Positions 8,553 through 17,711 of a stretch of DNA of 64,000 nt are shown here, piece by piece; the stretch's first letter is position 1; each line of letters starts with the position of its first letter. The translations under genes were made by a program, and so were the position numbers. The notes beneath the pieces were generated by a model that saw only the letters and a program-made list of their open reading frames with translations, ran no database searches and had not been told where the DNA came from. The stretch comes from Novosphingobium capsulatum (GTDB taxonomy: Bacteria; Pseudomonadota; Alphaproteobacteria; Sphingomonadales; Sphingomonadaceae), in contig DQVI01000244.1 in assembly GCA_015661825.1 (NCBI GenBank), positions 1 through 64,000 on the forward strand, written 5' to 3'.

Positions 8553-9506
8553 TCAGGCCGCCGGCTTGACCAGACTTTCGGGCGCGGGCCACCAGGTCAG
8601 CGTGTGCTGGTCATGGGCGGTCGTCCACACGCCCTTGGGCGTGAAGCGCAAGGCCCCGCTGCCAGCGGGCTTTCCCTGCCGCGCGGCGACCGTCATCGTC
8701 TCGGGGGCGATCACGGCAAAGACCTGATCGTCGGTCGTGCGCAGCCAGACTTTGCCAAGTCCCGTGTCGATGTCACCCCACTTGAGGTTGGCGCCGACCT
8801 TGATCCGCCCGGCGAGCGTCACGCTGGCCGGATCGATCCGCGCGAGCGTGCCATCACCCTGTTCCTGAACCCAGACCCCATCGGCGCCGGCGGCCAGGAA
8901 ACCGGGCTGCGCGCCCAGACCCACGCGCCCGGTGACGGTGTTGGTCTTCGGGTCCACGCGCTGGAGGGTCTGCTTGTCGGCGCTCACCGCCCAGACCGCA
9001 TCGAAGCCGAAGGCCAGATACCAGGTGCCCGGATCGACCGCGACCGTGGCGGCGACCGCATTGGTCGCCGGATCGATGCGGGCGAGTGTCCCGGCAGCAT
9101 CGCTCGCCACCCAGATCGAGCCAGCCCCGGCCACGACATTGAGCTCACCCGCCGGGTTCGCGATCCCGGTGGGGATCGTGGCGACAATCTTCGCGGTCTT
9201 GAGATCGATCCGCTTGATCGCCTTGTCCTGACAATCAGCAACCCAGAGCGCGCCATCACTGACAGCCATGGCCCCGCACGGGTGGGGCGTGGCGACTTGC
9301 GCCAGCTTGCCCTTGCGCGACCAGTGCTCGACCCGCCCCCGGTTGGTGGCCCAGACGGTCTTGCCGTCAACCGCGAGGAAGTCGGCAAAGCCGGGCACCG
9401 CAATCACCTGCGGGGCCGGGGCCTCTGCGCGGGCAGGACTGGCCACGGGGGCGGCGAGTGGGGCAAGCGCGGCCACTGCCGCCAAAATCAACCGGTTGCG
9501 GACCAT
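8553..9506 (-). CDS. Exported beta-propeller (YncE/Vgb-like) protein, unknown role
   Basis: The 317-residue product starts with a signal peptide (LILAAVAALAPLAAPVASPARA, predicted cleavage after ARA at about residue 28). At least five repeats follow of the type GSIWVASDAAGTLARIDPAT, diagnostic of a YncE/virginiamycin-B-lyase-like seven-bladed propeller. The protein should act in the periplasm, probably in binding; no catalytic residue is evident. It follows the allophanate hydrolase gene by 39 bases on the same strand, and a hairpin lies just beyond it. It therefore looks like the last gene of the guanidine operon. A role in that pathway is inference from position only. Confidence 0.8.
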   Translation of the reverse strand: MVRNRLILAAVAALAPLAAPVASPARAEAPAPQVIAVPGFADFLAVDGKTVWATNRGRVEHWSRKGKLAQVATPHPCGAMAVSDGALWVADCQDKAIKRIDLKTAKIVATIPTGIANPAGELNVVAGAGSIWVASDAAGTLARIDPATNAVAATVAVDPGTWYLAFGFDAVWAVSADKQTLQRVDPKTNTVTGRVGLGAQPGFLAAGADGVWVQEQGDGTLARIDPASVTLAGRIKVGANLKWGDIDTGLGKVWLRTTDDQVFAVIAPETMTVAARQGKPAGSGALRFTPKGVWTTAHDQHTLTWWPAPESLVKPAA

Positions 9507-9545
9507 GCCGGGTCTCCTGAAAAAAGGGGCGGGGAGGGCGGGTCT

Positions 9546-11315
9546 TCAGGCGTTTTGGGCGATGAACGCGCGCCAGCCACCCAGATCGGTGATGTCCTGG
9601 GCGCCCTCGATGGCGCGGGGTTCGGCCACGAAGCCCTTGACGCTGGTGCCATCGGCGAGGGTCACCGTACCGATGGCGAGCGGGGCAGGCACTTCGACGG
9701 TGAAGCTGCCGAATTCAGCGACGCCCATTTCATAGACCTCGACCGCGATGGCCGCGCCGTCTTCGGCATGGATCAGCGCGGGCTTGGGCGGCACGCTGTT
9801 GGCAATCGCATAGAGGCGATAAGTGGGCGCGGTCTGCGTTGCTTCCACGAACGTCGCGTTGCGCGAGGTCAGCTGCCAGTGCAGCGGCATGTCCTTGAGG
9901 TGGGCTCCGACAACGGCGAGTTTCACGGTCTGCATTTTGCCCTCCAGGTCGAGCGGGGGAACGGGGGGAAGATCGGCAATCGCCAGATATTCGTCGGCAA
10001 TGTCGAGCAGGGCACGGTCGGTATCCGCCGGGCCGATCAGGGTAATGCCAAAGCCCGTGGCATTGGCGCGCACCCCGGCCGGCACGGCCAGCGCGGCCAT
10101 GTCGAGCAGGTTCACGAAGTTGGTATAGGCGCCAAGGTTGCTGTTGAGGGCAACCGGGGCCACGGCCAGTTCGGCCACGCGATAAGTCGTGCCGGTGGTG
10201 GGGAAGGCGAAGATGTCGATCTGTTCGAACAGGCCGTCGGCATGGCGCTTGAGTTCGGCCATGCGATAGATGCCGTTCCACAGTTCGACCGCGCCCTGGG
10301 TCAGGCCGGGTTCGACCACCGTGCGGACCGTGGGATCGATGGCCTCGGGATTGCTGGCGAGGAGCCCGGCAATCGCTGCCGTGCGCTCGGCCACCCACGG
10401 GCCGCCATAGAGCAGTTGCGCGGCTTCCTTGAGCGGTTCGATGTCGATCTCGACGATCGTGCCCAGCGTGGCCAGCTTTTCGAGCGCGCGATCATAGAGA
10501 TATTCGGATTCCGCGTCGCCAAAGAACACGCGCTGGTCGCGGCGGGGAACACCGATGACCTTGTGGCCGACGGGGCGGTTTGCCAAGGGCTTGGACCAGG
10601 CATCGGCGACGTCGAACCCGGCCACCACACCATCGACGAGCCGCGCATCGGCGGTGTCGGACGTGAAGACCGAGATGCAGTCGAGCGAACGGCAGGCCGG
10701 AACCAGCCCTTGCGTGCTCCAGCGGCCCTTGGTGGGTTTGAAACCGATCAGGTGGTTGAAGGCAGCGGGCACGCGGCCCGATCCGGCGGTGTCAGTGCCC
10801 AGCGCGAAGGCGGCAAGGCCCGCAGCGACCGCGACGGACGAGCCGGAACTCGATCCGCCGCTCACATAGGCGAGGTTGGAGGCATTGCGCGGGATGCCAT
10901 AGGGGCTGCGCGTGCCGACAAGGCCGGTGGCGAACTGGTCGAGGTTGGTCTTGCCCAGACACAGCGCACCGGCCGCCAGAAGGCGCGCAACGACCGTGGC
11001 CGAGGCTTCTGGCTCATAGGCGAAGGCCGGGCAAGCCGCCGTGGTGGCAAGGCCCGCCACGTCGATATTGTCCTTGACCGCAAAGGGCACGCCCGCGAGC
11101 GGCAGGTGTTCCCCCGCCGCCACGCGCGCGTCGATGGCGGCGGCCTGTTCGAGCAGGGCCTCGGGCGTGGGGCGCCCGATCCAGATCTGGGGCTGGATCG
11201 CGTCATAGGCCGCGATCCGTTCCAGACATTCGTGGGCCACGGCGAGCGCGGTGGTCGCGCCCGCATGGACGGCTGCCGCAATCCCTGCGACGCTCAGCCG
11301 CTCGGGCGCGCTCAT
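9546..11315 (-). CDS. atzF: Allophanate hydrolase AtzF
   Basis: The 589-residue amidase hydrolyses allophanate to ammonia and carbon dioxide. The amidase-signature triad is visible as Lys81 (GVPFAVKDN), the serine-rich loop GGSSSGSS near residues 153-160, and Ser179 in DTAGSGR. A C-terminal domain typical of AtzF follows from about residue 470. The start was set at the Met of MSAPERLSV because it overlaps the carboxylase stop (ATGA); upstream residues are a shadow of that gene. It performs the last step of urea- or guanidine-derived nitrogen release. Confidence 0.94.
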   Translation of the reverse strand: MSAPERLSVAGIAAAVHAGATTALAVAHECLERIAAYDAIQPQIWIGRPTPEALLEQAAAIDARVAAGEHLPLAGVPFAVKDNIDVAGLATTAACPAFAYEPEASATVVARLLAAGALCLGKTNLDQFATGLVGTRSPYGIPRNASNLAYVSGGSSSGSSVAVAAGLAAFALGTDTAGSGRVPAAFNHLIGFKPTKGRWSTQGLVPACRSLDCISVFTSDTADARLVDGVVAGFDVADAWSKPLANRPVGHKVIGVPRRDQRVFFGDAESEYLYDRALEKLATLGTIVEIDIEPLKEAAQLLYGGPWVAERTAAIAGLLASNPEAIDPTVRTVVEPGLTQGAVELWNGIYRMAELKRHADGLFEQIDIFAFPTTGTTYRVAELAVAPVALNSNLGAYTNFVNLLDMAALAVPAGVRANATGFGITLIGPADTDRALLDIADEYLAIADLPPVPPLDLEGKMQTVKLAVVGAHLKDMPLHWQLTSRNATFVEATQTAPTYRLYAIANSVPPKPALIHAEDGAAIAVEVYEMGVAEFGSFTVEVPAPLAIGTVTLADGTSVKGFVAEPRAIEGAQDITDLGGWRAFIAQNA

Positions 11316-14300
11316 GCATGCCTCCGCAGGGCGAGCATCGGCGCGCCGGGCTGGAGGGCCTGCTTTTCTTCCATGTAGAGCGCGGCCACGGTGCCGCTGC
11401 CGGGGCTTTCGACCGGGCATTCCATCTTCATCGCTTCGAGCACGGCAATGGTATCCCCGGCTTTCACGTCGTCGCCTTCGGCCACGAGCAGTTTCCAAAC
11501 GCTTCCGCCGAACGGCGCTTCGACCAGATCGGCGCCCTCGGGCAGTTCGATGGTGCTGGCCGAGGGGGCATCGGCATCGGCCAGATCCGTCACCCGGTCG
11601 AACTCGCCCTTGCGTTGCCAGTCGGCGCGTTCCTCGTCGAAGGCGGCCTTCCGGCGGGCCTCGAATTCGGCAATGCCTTCCGCGTTTTCAGCCAGATAGG
11701 CGCGATAGTCGGCAAGACGGAACTCGGACTGCTCGATCCTGATCGAACGCCGCCCGGTCGGGAAATCGCGGCGCCATTCGACCAGTTCCTCGGCACTGAC
11801 CGGGTAGAAGCGGATCTGGTCGAAGAACCGCAGCAGCCAGGGCTTGCCCTCGATGAAGGCATCGGTCTGGCGGTGCGAATTCCACACCTGAATGGTCCGC
11901 CCGAACAACTGGTAGCCGCCGGGGCCTTCCATGCCATAGATGCACATATAGGCCCCGCCGATGCCCACCACGTTGGGCGGGGTCCAGGTGCGGGCCGGGT
12001 TGTACTTGGTGGTGACCAGACGGTGACGCGGATCGACCGGCGTGGCAACCGGCGCGCCCAGATAGACATCGCCCAGACCCATGACGAGGTAATTGGCCTC
12101 GAAGATCAGGTTCTCGACCGCGGCTGCATCGGGCAAGCCGTTGATACGGCGGATGAACTCGATGTTGTCCGGGCACCAGGGCGCGTCGTCGCGCACCGCG
12201 CTCATGTACTTTTCGATCGTCTCGATCGTCGCCGGATCGCGCCAGCTCAGGGGCAGGTAGACGATGCGCGAGGGGATCGCGAAGTCTTCCAGATCGCCCA
12301 AACGCTCCTCGGCCTCGATCAGCGCGGCAAGGGCGGCGGCCTGATCAAGATGGATGCCGTCGAAGTGAAGCTGAAGCGAACGGATGCCGGGCACGATGTC
12401 GATCACACCGGGCAGGGCCAGACGCTCCATCTCGGTCATCAGGGCATGGACGCGAATGCGCAACTCGATGTCGAGCACGATCGGGCCATATTCGACCAGA
12501 ATGTTGCGGTCGCCCTGCTGGCGATAGACCGTGCGCGGACGGCCCGCCGTCTCGGGAATTTCCGCGAGGACGGGGTTGAGCGTCTCCACCTCGCGCGCGG
12601 GGGTACTGACCGGGACTTCGCCGCTGGAAAGCAGGGTCTGCTGGGCCAGATCGGCGGCCTTGGCATCGGCGATGTTGACCGGCACGAAGCGCAGGCGATC
12701 GCCCGGCACGAGCTGACCGATCTTCCACTGGTCGGCGGCGATCACCACGAACGGGCAGACAAAACCGCCCAGCGAAGGCCCGTCGGGGCCCAGAATGATC
12801 GGCATGTCGCCGGTGAAGTCCACCGCGCCGATGGCGTAGGGGTTGTCGTGGATGTTCGAGGGGTGCAGGCCCGCCTCGCCCCCGTCCGAGCGCGTCCACT
12901 TGGGCTTGGGGCCAATCAGGCGCACGCCGGTGCGGTTGGAGTTGTAGTGGACCTGCCAGTCGGCATTGACGACCATCGCGATGTCTTCGGGCGTGAAGAA
13001 ATCGGGCGCGCCATGCGGGCCATAGAGGACGCGCAAGGTCCATTCAGTGGGCAGCGCGGGAAGGCCGGTGGATTCCAGCGGAGCTTCGAGCGGTTCATCG
13101 CCCAGATGGAGGACATCGCCCGCCACCAGACGGCGCGCGGCATGGCCACCGAACTGGCCGAGCTCGAAGGTCGCGCGGCTGCCGAGATAGGGCGCGATGT
13201 CGAGCCCGCCGGCAAACAGGATATAGCCGCGCATACCCCCGCCACGGGTACGGCCCATGGTGAGCGTCTGGCCGGCGGCCACATCGACAGCCACGCCGCG
13301 TTCGACCGGGACGCCATCGAGCGTGGCGCCAAAATCGGCCCCGGTCAGGCAGATACGCGCCGAAGACGAGAACGCGAGCGAAGGTCCGGTGTGGGTCACT
13401 TCAAGCCCGGCGGTGCCTTCGGCATTGCCCAGCAGGCGGTTGCCGAGGCGGAACGACTGGTCGTCCATCGGGCCCGAAGGGGGCACGCCCACGTCCCACA
13501 GGTGCTGGCGACCGGGCCAGTCCTGCACGGTGGTGGCCGTGCCGCCGCTGATCACGCGGAAGCTGCGCGGGGCAAAGGCGATGGTGTCGAGCACGCGGGT
13601 CGAGACTTCGCCGCTGGTGAAGGCGTCCGAGCGCACGACCGAGCGCAGCCAGCGCAAGTTGGTCTCGATCCCGTCGACGCGCGCCTTGTCGAGCGCGGCC
13701 TGCATGGCCAGCACGGCTTCCTCGCGCGTGGGGGCGTGAACGATCAGCTTGGCGAGCATGGGATCGTACCAGGCGCTGACCGTGCTGCCCGCCATGACCC
13801 AGGTTTCGGTGCGGATGTCGGCGGGGAATTCGACCGCCGTCAGCGTGCCCGAAGTCGGGCGATAGTCTTGCGCGGGGTCTTCGGCGTAGAGGCGGACCTG
13901 CACCGAATGGCCGCTCGGGCGGGTCGGGGCAGTATCGAGGAAGGCAAAGTCGCCCGCGCCGCCCCGGATCATCCACTCGACCAGATCGACGCCCATGACC
14001 TCTTCGGTCACGCCATGTTCGACCTGAAGTCGGGTGTTCATTTCGAGGAAAAAGAATTCCTCACGGTCGGAATCGTAGAGAAATTCGACCGTGCCCGCCG
14101 AGCGATAGCGCGCCGCCTGACCCAGATTGATCGCCGCGGCGTAGAGATCCTGACGGACCTTTTCGGGCAGCAGCGGGGCAGGGGCCTCTTCGACGACCTT
14201 CTGGTTGCGGCGCTGGAGCGAGCAGTCACGCTCGCCAAGGGCGACGATACGCCCCTCGCCATCGCCGAAGATCTGCACTTCGACGTGGCGCGCGCGGCGC

Positions 14301-14908
14301 ACATAGCGTTCGAGGAAGACCCCGGCGTCGCCGAAGTTGCTCTTGCCCAGACGCGCGACCGTGGCAAAGCCCTCGCGCACGGCGTCTGCGTCCTCGCACA
14401 CGCGCATGCCGATGCCGCCGCCGCCAGCGGTGGCCTTGAGCATGATCGGGTAGCCGATGCGGTCTGCGGCCTCAAGCGCGGCCGCCTCGTCGGTGAGAAG
14501 GTCGCTGCCGGGCGCCAGGGGAACGCCATGGGCAGCGGCCAGTTCGCGGGCGCTGTGCTTGAGGCCGAAGGTGCGGATATTCTCGGGCGTGGGGCCGATG
14601 AAGACGATCCCCTCCGCCGCGCAGGCATCTGCAAATTCGACGTTTTCAGCCAGAAAGCCATAGCCGGGGTGGATCGCCCCGGCGCCGGTCTGCCTCGCTG
14701 CCGCGATGATCGCGGGAATGTTGAGATAGCTCTCGGTGGCGCGGGCGCCCCCGATGCACACGGCCTCGTCGGCCATGGCGACATGGAGCGAGCCCTCGTC
14801 GGCCTCGGAATAGACCGCGACCGAGCGCAGCCCCATGGTCTTGAGCGTGCGGATGATCCGGGTGGCAATCGCGCCCCGGTTGGCGATGAGGACGGTATCG
14901 AAGCTCAT
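11312..14908 (-). CDS. Urea carboxylase-family biotin enzyme, probably guanidine carboxylase
   Basis: The 1198-residue cytoplasmic enzyme has a biotin carboxylase module (residues 1 to about 450, start MSFDTVLIANRG), allophanate-hydrolase-like carboxyltransferase subdomains (about 480-1050) and a C-terminal biotinyl domain with the attachment site EAMKMECP. Classical annotation is urea carboxylase. Members encoded with two DUF1989 proteins have been shown in other bacteria to carboxylate guanidine. Here both DUF1989 genes and a matching ABC importer are present, so guanidine is the more likely substrate. Start and stop overlap both neighbours by four bases, giving tight coupling. The substrate-discriminating residue was not checked. 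Confidence 0.9.
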   Translation of the reverse strand: MSFDTVLIANRGAIATRIIRTLKTMGLRSVAVYSEADEGSLHVAMADEAVCIGGARATESYLNIPAIIAAARQTGAGAIHPGYGFLAENVEFADACAAEGIVFIGPTPENIRTFGLKHSARELAAAHGVPLAPGSDLLTDEAAALEAADRIGYPIMLKATAGGGGIGMRVCEDADAVREGFATVARLGKSNFGDAGVFLERYVRRARHVEVQIFGDGEGRIVALGERDCSLQRRNQKVVEEAPAPLLPEKVRQDLYAAAINLGQAARYRSAGTVEFLYDSDREEFFFLEMNTRLQVEHGVTEEVMGVDLVEWMIRGGAGDFAFLDTAPTRPSGHSVQVRLYAEDPAQDYRPTSGTLTAVEFPADIRTETWVMAGSTVSAWYDPMLAKLIVHAPTREEAVLAMQAALDKARVDGIETNLRWLRSVVRSDAFTSGEVSTRVLDTIAFAPRSFRVISGGTATTVQDWPGRQHLWDVGVPPSGPMDDQSFRLGNRLLGNAEGTAGLEVTHTGPSLAFSSSARICLTGADFGATLDGVPVERGVAVDVAAGQTLTMGRTRGGGMRGYILFAGGLDIAPYLGSRATFELGQFGGHAARRLVAGDVLHLGDEPLEAPLESTGLPALPTEWTLRVLYGPHGAPDFFTPEDIAMVVNADWQVHYNSNRTGVRLIGPKPKWTRSDGGEAGLHPSNIHDNPYAIGAVDFTGDMPIILGPDGPSLGGFVCPFVVIAADQWKIGQLVPGDRLRFVPVNIADAKAADLAQQTLLSSGEVPVSTPAREVETLNPVLAEIPETAGRPRTVYRQQGDRNILVEYGPIVLDIELRIRVHALMTEMERLALPGVIDIVPGIRSLQLHFDGIHLDQAAALAALIEAEERLGDLEDFAIPSRIVYLPLSWRDPATIETIEKYMSAVRDDAPWCPDNIEFIRRINGLPDAAAVENLIFEANYLVMGLGDVYLGAPVATPVDPRHRLVTTKYNPARTWTPPNVVGIGGAYMCIYGMEGPGGYQLFGRTIQVWNSHRQTDAFIEGKPWLLRFFDQIRFYPVSAEELVEWRRDFPTGRRSIRIEQSEFRLADYRAYLAENAEGIAEFEARRKAAFDEERADWQRKGEFDRVTDLADADAPSASTIELPEGADLVEAPFGGSVWKLLVAEGDDVKAGDTIAVLEAMKMECPVESPGSGTVAALYMEEKQALQPGAPMLALRRHA

Positions 14909-15540
14909 GCGGTCACGATCATGCGAACGGGGGTGGGGTTGAAGGCGTTGCACGGATTGTTGATCTGCGGGCAGTTGGAGACCACCACGATCACGTCCAT
15001 CTCGGCCTTCAGGTCGACCGTGAGGCCCGGCGCGGAAATGCCGTCGACGATGCCCAGCGAACCATCGGCTTCGACCGGCACGTTCATGAAGAAGTTGATG
15101 TTCGAGACGATGTCGCGCTTGCCGCGCCCTTCCAGAAGGTTGGCTTCGAGGAAGTTTTCGACACAGGCATGTTGCGACTTGGTGTGATGACCATAGCGCA
15201 AGGTATTGGATTCACATGAGCAAGCGCCGCCGATGGTGTCGTGGTATTCGACCGCGCTGCCCGCGATGGTCATCAGCGGGCGGCCTTCGTTCGACATCAG
15301 CACGGTGCCCTTGCGCAGGAACAGGTTGCCCTGCGCCGCCACAGTATCCTGCGCGCTGTAGCGTTCGGCATCATCAGCCGCCGAATAGATCAGGAAGTCG
15401 ACCGCCTGGTTGCCTTCAAGGTCGACGATGCGCAGCGTCTGCCCGGCGGCGACATGGTGAAGCCAGGGCGCGCGGGCAGGCACCACTTCGTCGTGGACCA
15501 CGGCGCCCGAAAGACCGGCAAGATGAATATCTGCGTTCAT
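14905..15540 (-). CDS. Carboxyguanidine deiminase subunit (urea amidolyase-associated protein 2, DUF1989)
   Basis: The 211-residue DUF1989 protein carries the family segments EGNQAVDFLIY, GACSCESN near the middle, NINFFMNVPV and MDVIVVVSNCPQINNPCN. This type (UAAP2/CgdB) forms, with its partner, a metal-dependent deiminase converting carboxyguanidine to allophanate and ammonia. The start MNADIHLAG is preferred because AGGTAGGGG precedes it and it leaves a 19-base gap after the partner gene; an extension to 15585 would overlap that gene. The stop overlaps the carboxylase start. Confidence 0.9.
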   Translation of the reverse strand: MNADIHLAGLSGAVVHDEVVPARAPWLHHVAAGQTLRIVDLEGNQAVDFLIYSAADDAERYSAQDTVAAQGNLFLRKGTVLMSNEGRPLMTIAGSAVEYHDTIGGACSCESNTLRYGHHTKSQHACVENFLEANLLEGRGKRDIVSNINFFMNVPVEADGSLGIVDGISAPGLTVDLKAEMDVIVVVSNCPQINNPCNAFNPTPVRMIVTA

Positions 15541-15559
15541 GGAAATGGCCCCTACCTTT

Positions 15560-16423
15560 TCAGCGGCGGAAGTAGTCTTCGACATTGAGGAAGGCGCGCA
15601 GGCCTTCGGGCGTCGCGTTGCGCACGGGATCGTCCTGCCCGGTCACGGCCCCGCGCCATGCGGTGGCGCGCAGCGGGGTCACGGTATAGGCGGGGCGCGG
15701 ATCGAGGACGTGGGGCACGTTGGCGATCACCACGATCACGTCCATCTCCGCGCGCAGCACCACTTCGCGGCCCGGTTCATAAGGGCCGACCAGCGGGGTG
15801 ATCGTGCCGTCGGTTTCGATCCGGGTGCCCTTGAACAGGTTGATGCACGGGTGCACGTCGCGGCGACCCAGCCCATGCTTGGCCGCGCCCAGCAGAAAAC
15901 GGTCCCGGCCATTGGGAAAGGCGCCGCTGTTGCGCCCTTCGCCATATTTGGCGAGGTTGGTGGCCGCGTTCGAGGTGCCCGCAAAACAGTCGTGGGTGGC
16001 AGCGCCATCTTCGACCAGGCTCATCAGCACGCGGCCCATGTCCGAAAGCAGGAGCTTGCCCGCGCCCAGATAGGCGTTCCACTGGACCTTGACGGTATCG
16101 GCCACGTTGAGGCGCTCGGTCGGCATGGCCGCGTTGAACACCTGAAGACCGGCGCAGGCATCGCCCTTGACGTCGATCAGGCGCAGGCGGGTGCCGCGCG
16201 CAAGGACGCGGGTGGCATAGCCCCCTGCCGCGATGGTTTCCTCCCAGACGAGATCTTCGGTAGCCACGCCCTCGGGCAGGTCGGTGGCGACCGGGGGCAG
16301 CACGGGCATCGATTCCACCACGGTGCCCCCCATGGCGCGGGCATGATCGCGCGCGGCCAGCGGGTTGGCCAGCGGGCTGCCGGTGGGGTTTGCAGCGGGA
16401 GTTTGGGTGAGCGTGTCGGTCAT
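15560..16423 (-). CDS. Carboxyguanidine deiminase subunit (urea amidolyase-associated protein 1, DUF1989)
   Basis: The 287-residue DUF1989 protein is paralogous to the next gene product. Parallel segments are VKGDACAGLQVFNA, THDCFAGTSNAATN, DVHPCINLFKG and MDVIVVIANVPHVLDPR. It corresponds to UAAP1/CgdA, the other half of the carboxyguanidine deiminase. The Cys and His residues in these segments probably bind the metal. The start overlaps the stop of the NikR-like regulator gene by four bases. Confidence 0.9.
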   Translation of the reverse strand: MTDTLTQTPAANPTGSPLANPLAARDHARAMGGTVVESMPVLPPVATDLPEGVATEDLVWEETIAAGGYATRVLARGTRLRLIDVKGDACAGLQVFNAAMPTERLNVADTVKVQWNAYLGAGKLLLSDMGRVLMSLVEDGAATHDCFAGTSNAATNLAKYGEGRNSGAFPNGRDRFLLGAAKHGLGRRDVHPCINLFKGTRIETDGTITPLVGPYEPGREVVLRAEMDVIVVIANVPHVLDPRPAYTVTPLRATAWRGAVTGQDDPVRNATPEGLRAFLNVEDYFRR

Positions 16424-16899
16424 GCAGCCGCTCCATCAGAGGCGTCCTTGGCCGCATCCTGAACATAGATGGGCGGCAGCAAGGCGGTGGTGGTGACAAG
16501 TTCGAGTTGCTGGACGCCGCGCACACGGCGCAGGGCGTCGGAAAGATCCTTGAGGCGGACAGCCGGGCCCTGCACGAGCAGGACTTCGAGCGACTGGTCG
16601 TCTTCCAGAAACACATGCTGGGACGAGATCACTTCGATCAGGTAGTCGGCCTGGGTCTGCGCGAGCTGGTGGCGGACCCGTCCGCGATCACCGCGATAGA
16701 CGAGGGTGATCGTGCCTGCGAGCATCTCGTCGGGGCGGGTGAGCGCCTCGTGCTCGGCCAGGGCATGGCGGATCAGTTCGGCAATCAGCTGCGAGCGCGA
16801 GGGAAGCTGGCGCTCCTCGACCATCATGTCGAGCTTGCGGAAGAGGTCCGCGGGCAGGCTCATGCTGAGCCTGGCAAGGCTGGCAGGTTCGCTGCTCAT
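16420..16899 (-). CDS. NikR-like ribbon-helix-helix regulator lacking most nickel ligands
   Basis: The 159-residue protein has an N-terminal ribbon-helix-helix (residues about 9-50, RLSMSLPADLFRKLD then SRSQLIAELIRHALAEHE) and a C-terminal ACT-like domain as in NikR (AGTITLVYRGDRG, SLEVLLVQGP, GVQQLEL). In my alignment to Escherichia coli NikR only His95 (H87 in E. coli) is kept. The other nickel ligands H76, H89 and C95 correspond to Ala84, Phe97 and Ser103. It probably regulates this operon in response to something other than nickel, perhaps a pathway compound. It lies inside the operon, coupled to the deiminase gene. Confidence 0.88.
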   Translation of the reverse strand: MSSEPASLARLSMSLPADLFRKLDMMVEERQLPSRSQLIAELIRHALAEHEALTRPDEMLAGTITLVYRGDRGRVRHQLAQTQADYLIEVISSQHVFLEDDQSLEVLLVQGPAVRLKDLSDALRRVRGVQQLELVTTTALLPPIYVQDAAKDASDGAAA

Positions 16900-16913
16900 C
16901 GTCGGGTCCTTTC

Positions 16914-17711
16914 TTAGTGCGCTACGGCTTGGGGGTGGGCCTGTTCGGGGACAGGCTCCTTTTCGGGCGCGGCATCTTCGGCCTCATCTCGCTGGCGCAA
17001 GGGCAGGTCGTAGACCACCTTGGCGCCAAAGCGGTGGGGGGCGTGGGGATCGTGGCGCACCTTGTCGATGGCCAGCACGCGGGTTCCGAGCGAGAACGCC
17101 TCGCGCAAGTCGTGGGTGACCATCATGATGGTCAGCCCGTGCTCGCGCCACAGGCGGCGCACGAGGGCGTGCATGTCGGCCCTGATGCCCGGATCGAGCG
17201 CGCCGAAGGGCTCGTCGAGCAGGAGGATGCGCGGGCGCTTGATCAGCGCCTGGGCAAAGGCGAGGCGCTGCTGCATGCCCCCTGAGAGTTCCGCCGGATA
17301 CTGGTCGAGGCTGTGGCCAAGGCCCACCGCTTCGAGCATCGCGACCGCTTCCTCGCGGGCGGCGCGGCGGGCCGAGCCGAACAGGCGTGCGGTGAGCGGC
17401 GCCTTGGCGCATTCGATGCCGAACATCGTGTTCTGAAGCGCGGTCAGGTGCGGAAACACCGAATAGCGCTGGAACACAACGCCCCGGTCAGGCCCGCATT
17501 CGCTGGCCAGAGGGGCACCATCGAGCAGGATGCGCCCGCGCGAGGGGGCCTGCTGGCCGAGCACGAGCCGCAAAAGGCTGCTCTTGCCCGCGCCCGAAGG
17601 GCCCACGATGGAAACGATCGACTTCTCGGCAATGTCGAGGTTGATCTTTTCGAGGATGATCCGGTCGCCGAATTCGACCCAGATGTCGCGGAAGGAGAGG
17701 AGCGCGGTCAA
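16914..17711 (-). CDS. ABC transporter ATP-binding protein of the guanidine/urea-carboxylase cluster
   Basis: The 265-residue ATPase of the SsuB/TauB type has Walker A GPSGAGKSS, signature LSGGMQQRLAFAQAL and Walker B ILLLDEPFGALD. The start is a TTG overlapping the permease stop, with GGAG seven bases upstream. No ATG fits, and the longer frame reads through the permease as a shadow. It powers import with the permease and lipoprotein encoded just upstream. Confidence 0.93.
   Translation of the reverse strand: MTALLSFRDIWVEFGDRIILEKINLDIAEKSIVSIVGPSGAGKSSLLRLVLGQQAPSRGRILLDGAPLASECGPDRGVVFQRYSVFPHLTALQNTMFGIECAKAPLTARLFGSARRAAREEAVAMLEAVGLGHSLDQYPAELSGGMQQRLAFAQALIKRPRILLLDEPFGALDPGIRADMHALVRRLWREHGLTIMMVTHDLREAFSLGTRVLAIDKVRHDPHAPHRFGAKVVYDLPLRQRDEAEDAAPEKEPVPEQAHPQAVAH

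Noticed and set aside
8410-8592. A 60-codon minus-strand frame over the hairpin at 8507-8534
   Set aside because: It is interrupted in function by a perfect hairpin, overlaps the end of the propeller gene and has no family resemblance.
8604-11378. A 924-codon plus-strand open frame opposite the propeller and atzF genes
   Set aside because: Spans two real genes on the other strand and has no recognisable domain.
11318-15187. A 1289-codon plus-strand open frame opposite the carboxylase
   Set aside because: Composition is typical of antisense translation; the minus strand encodes a complete biotin carboxylase with all motifs.
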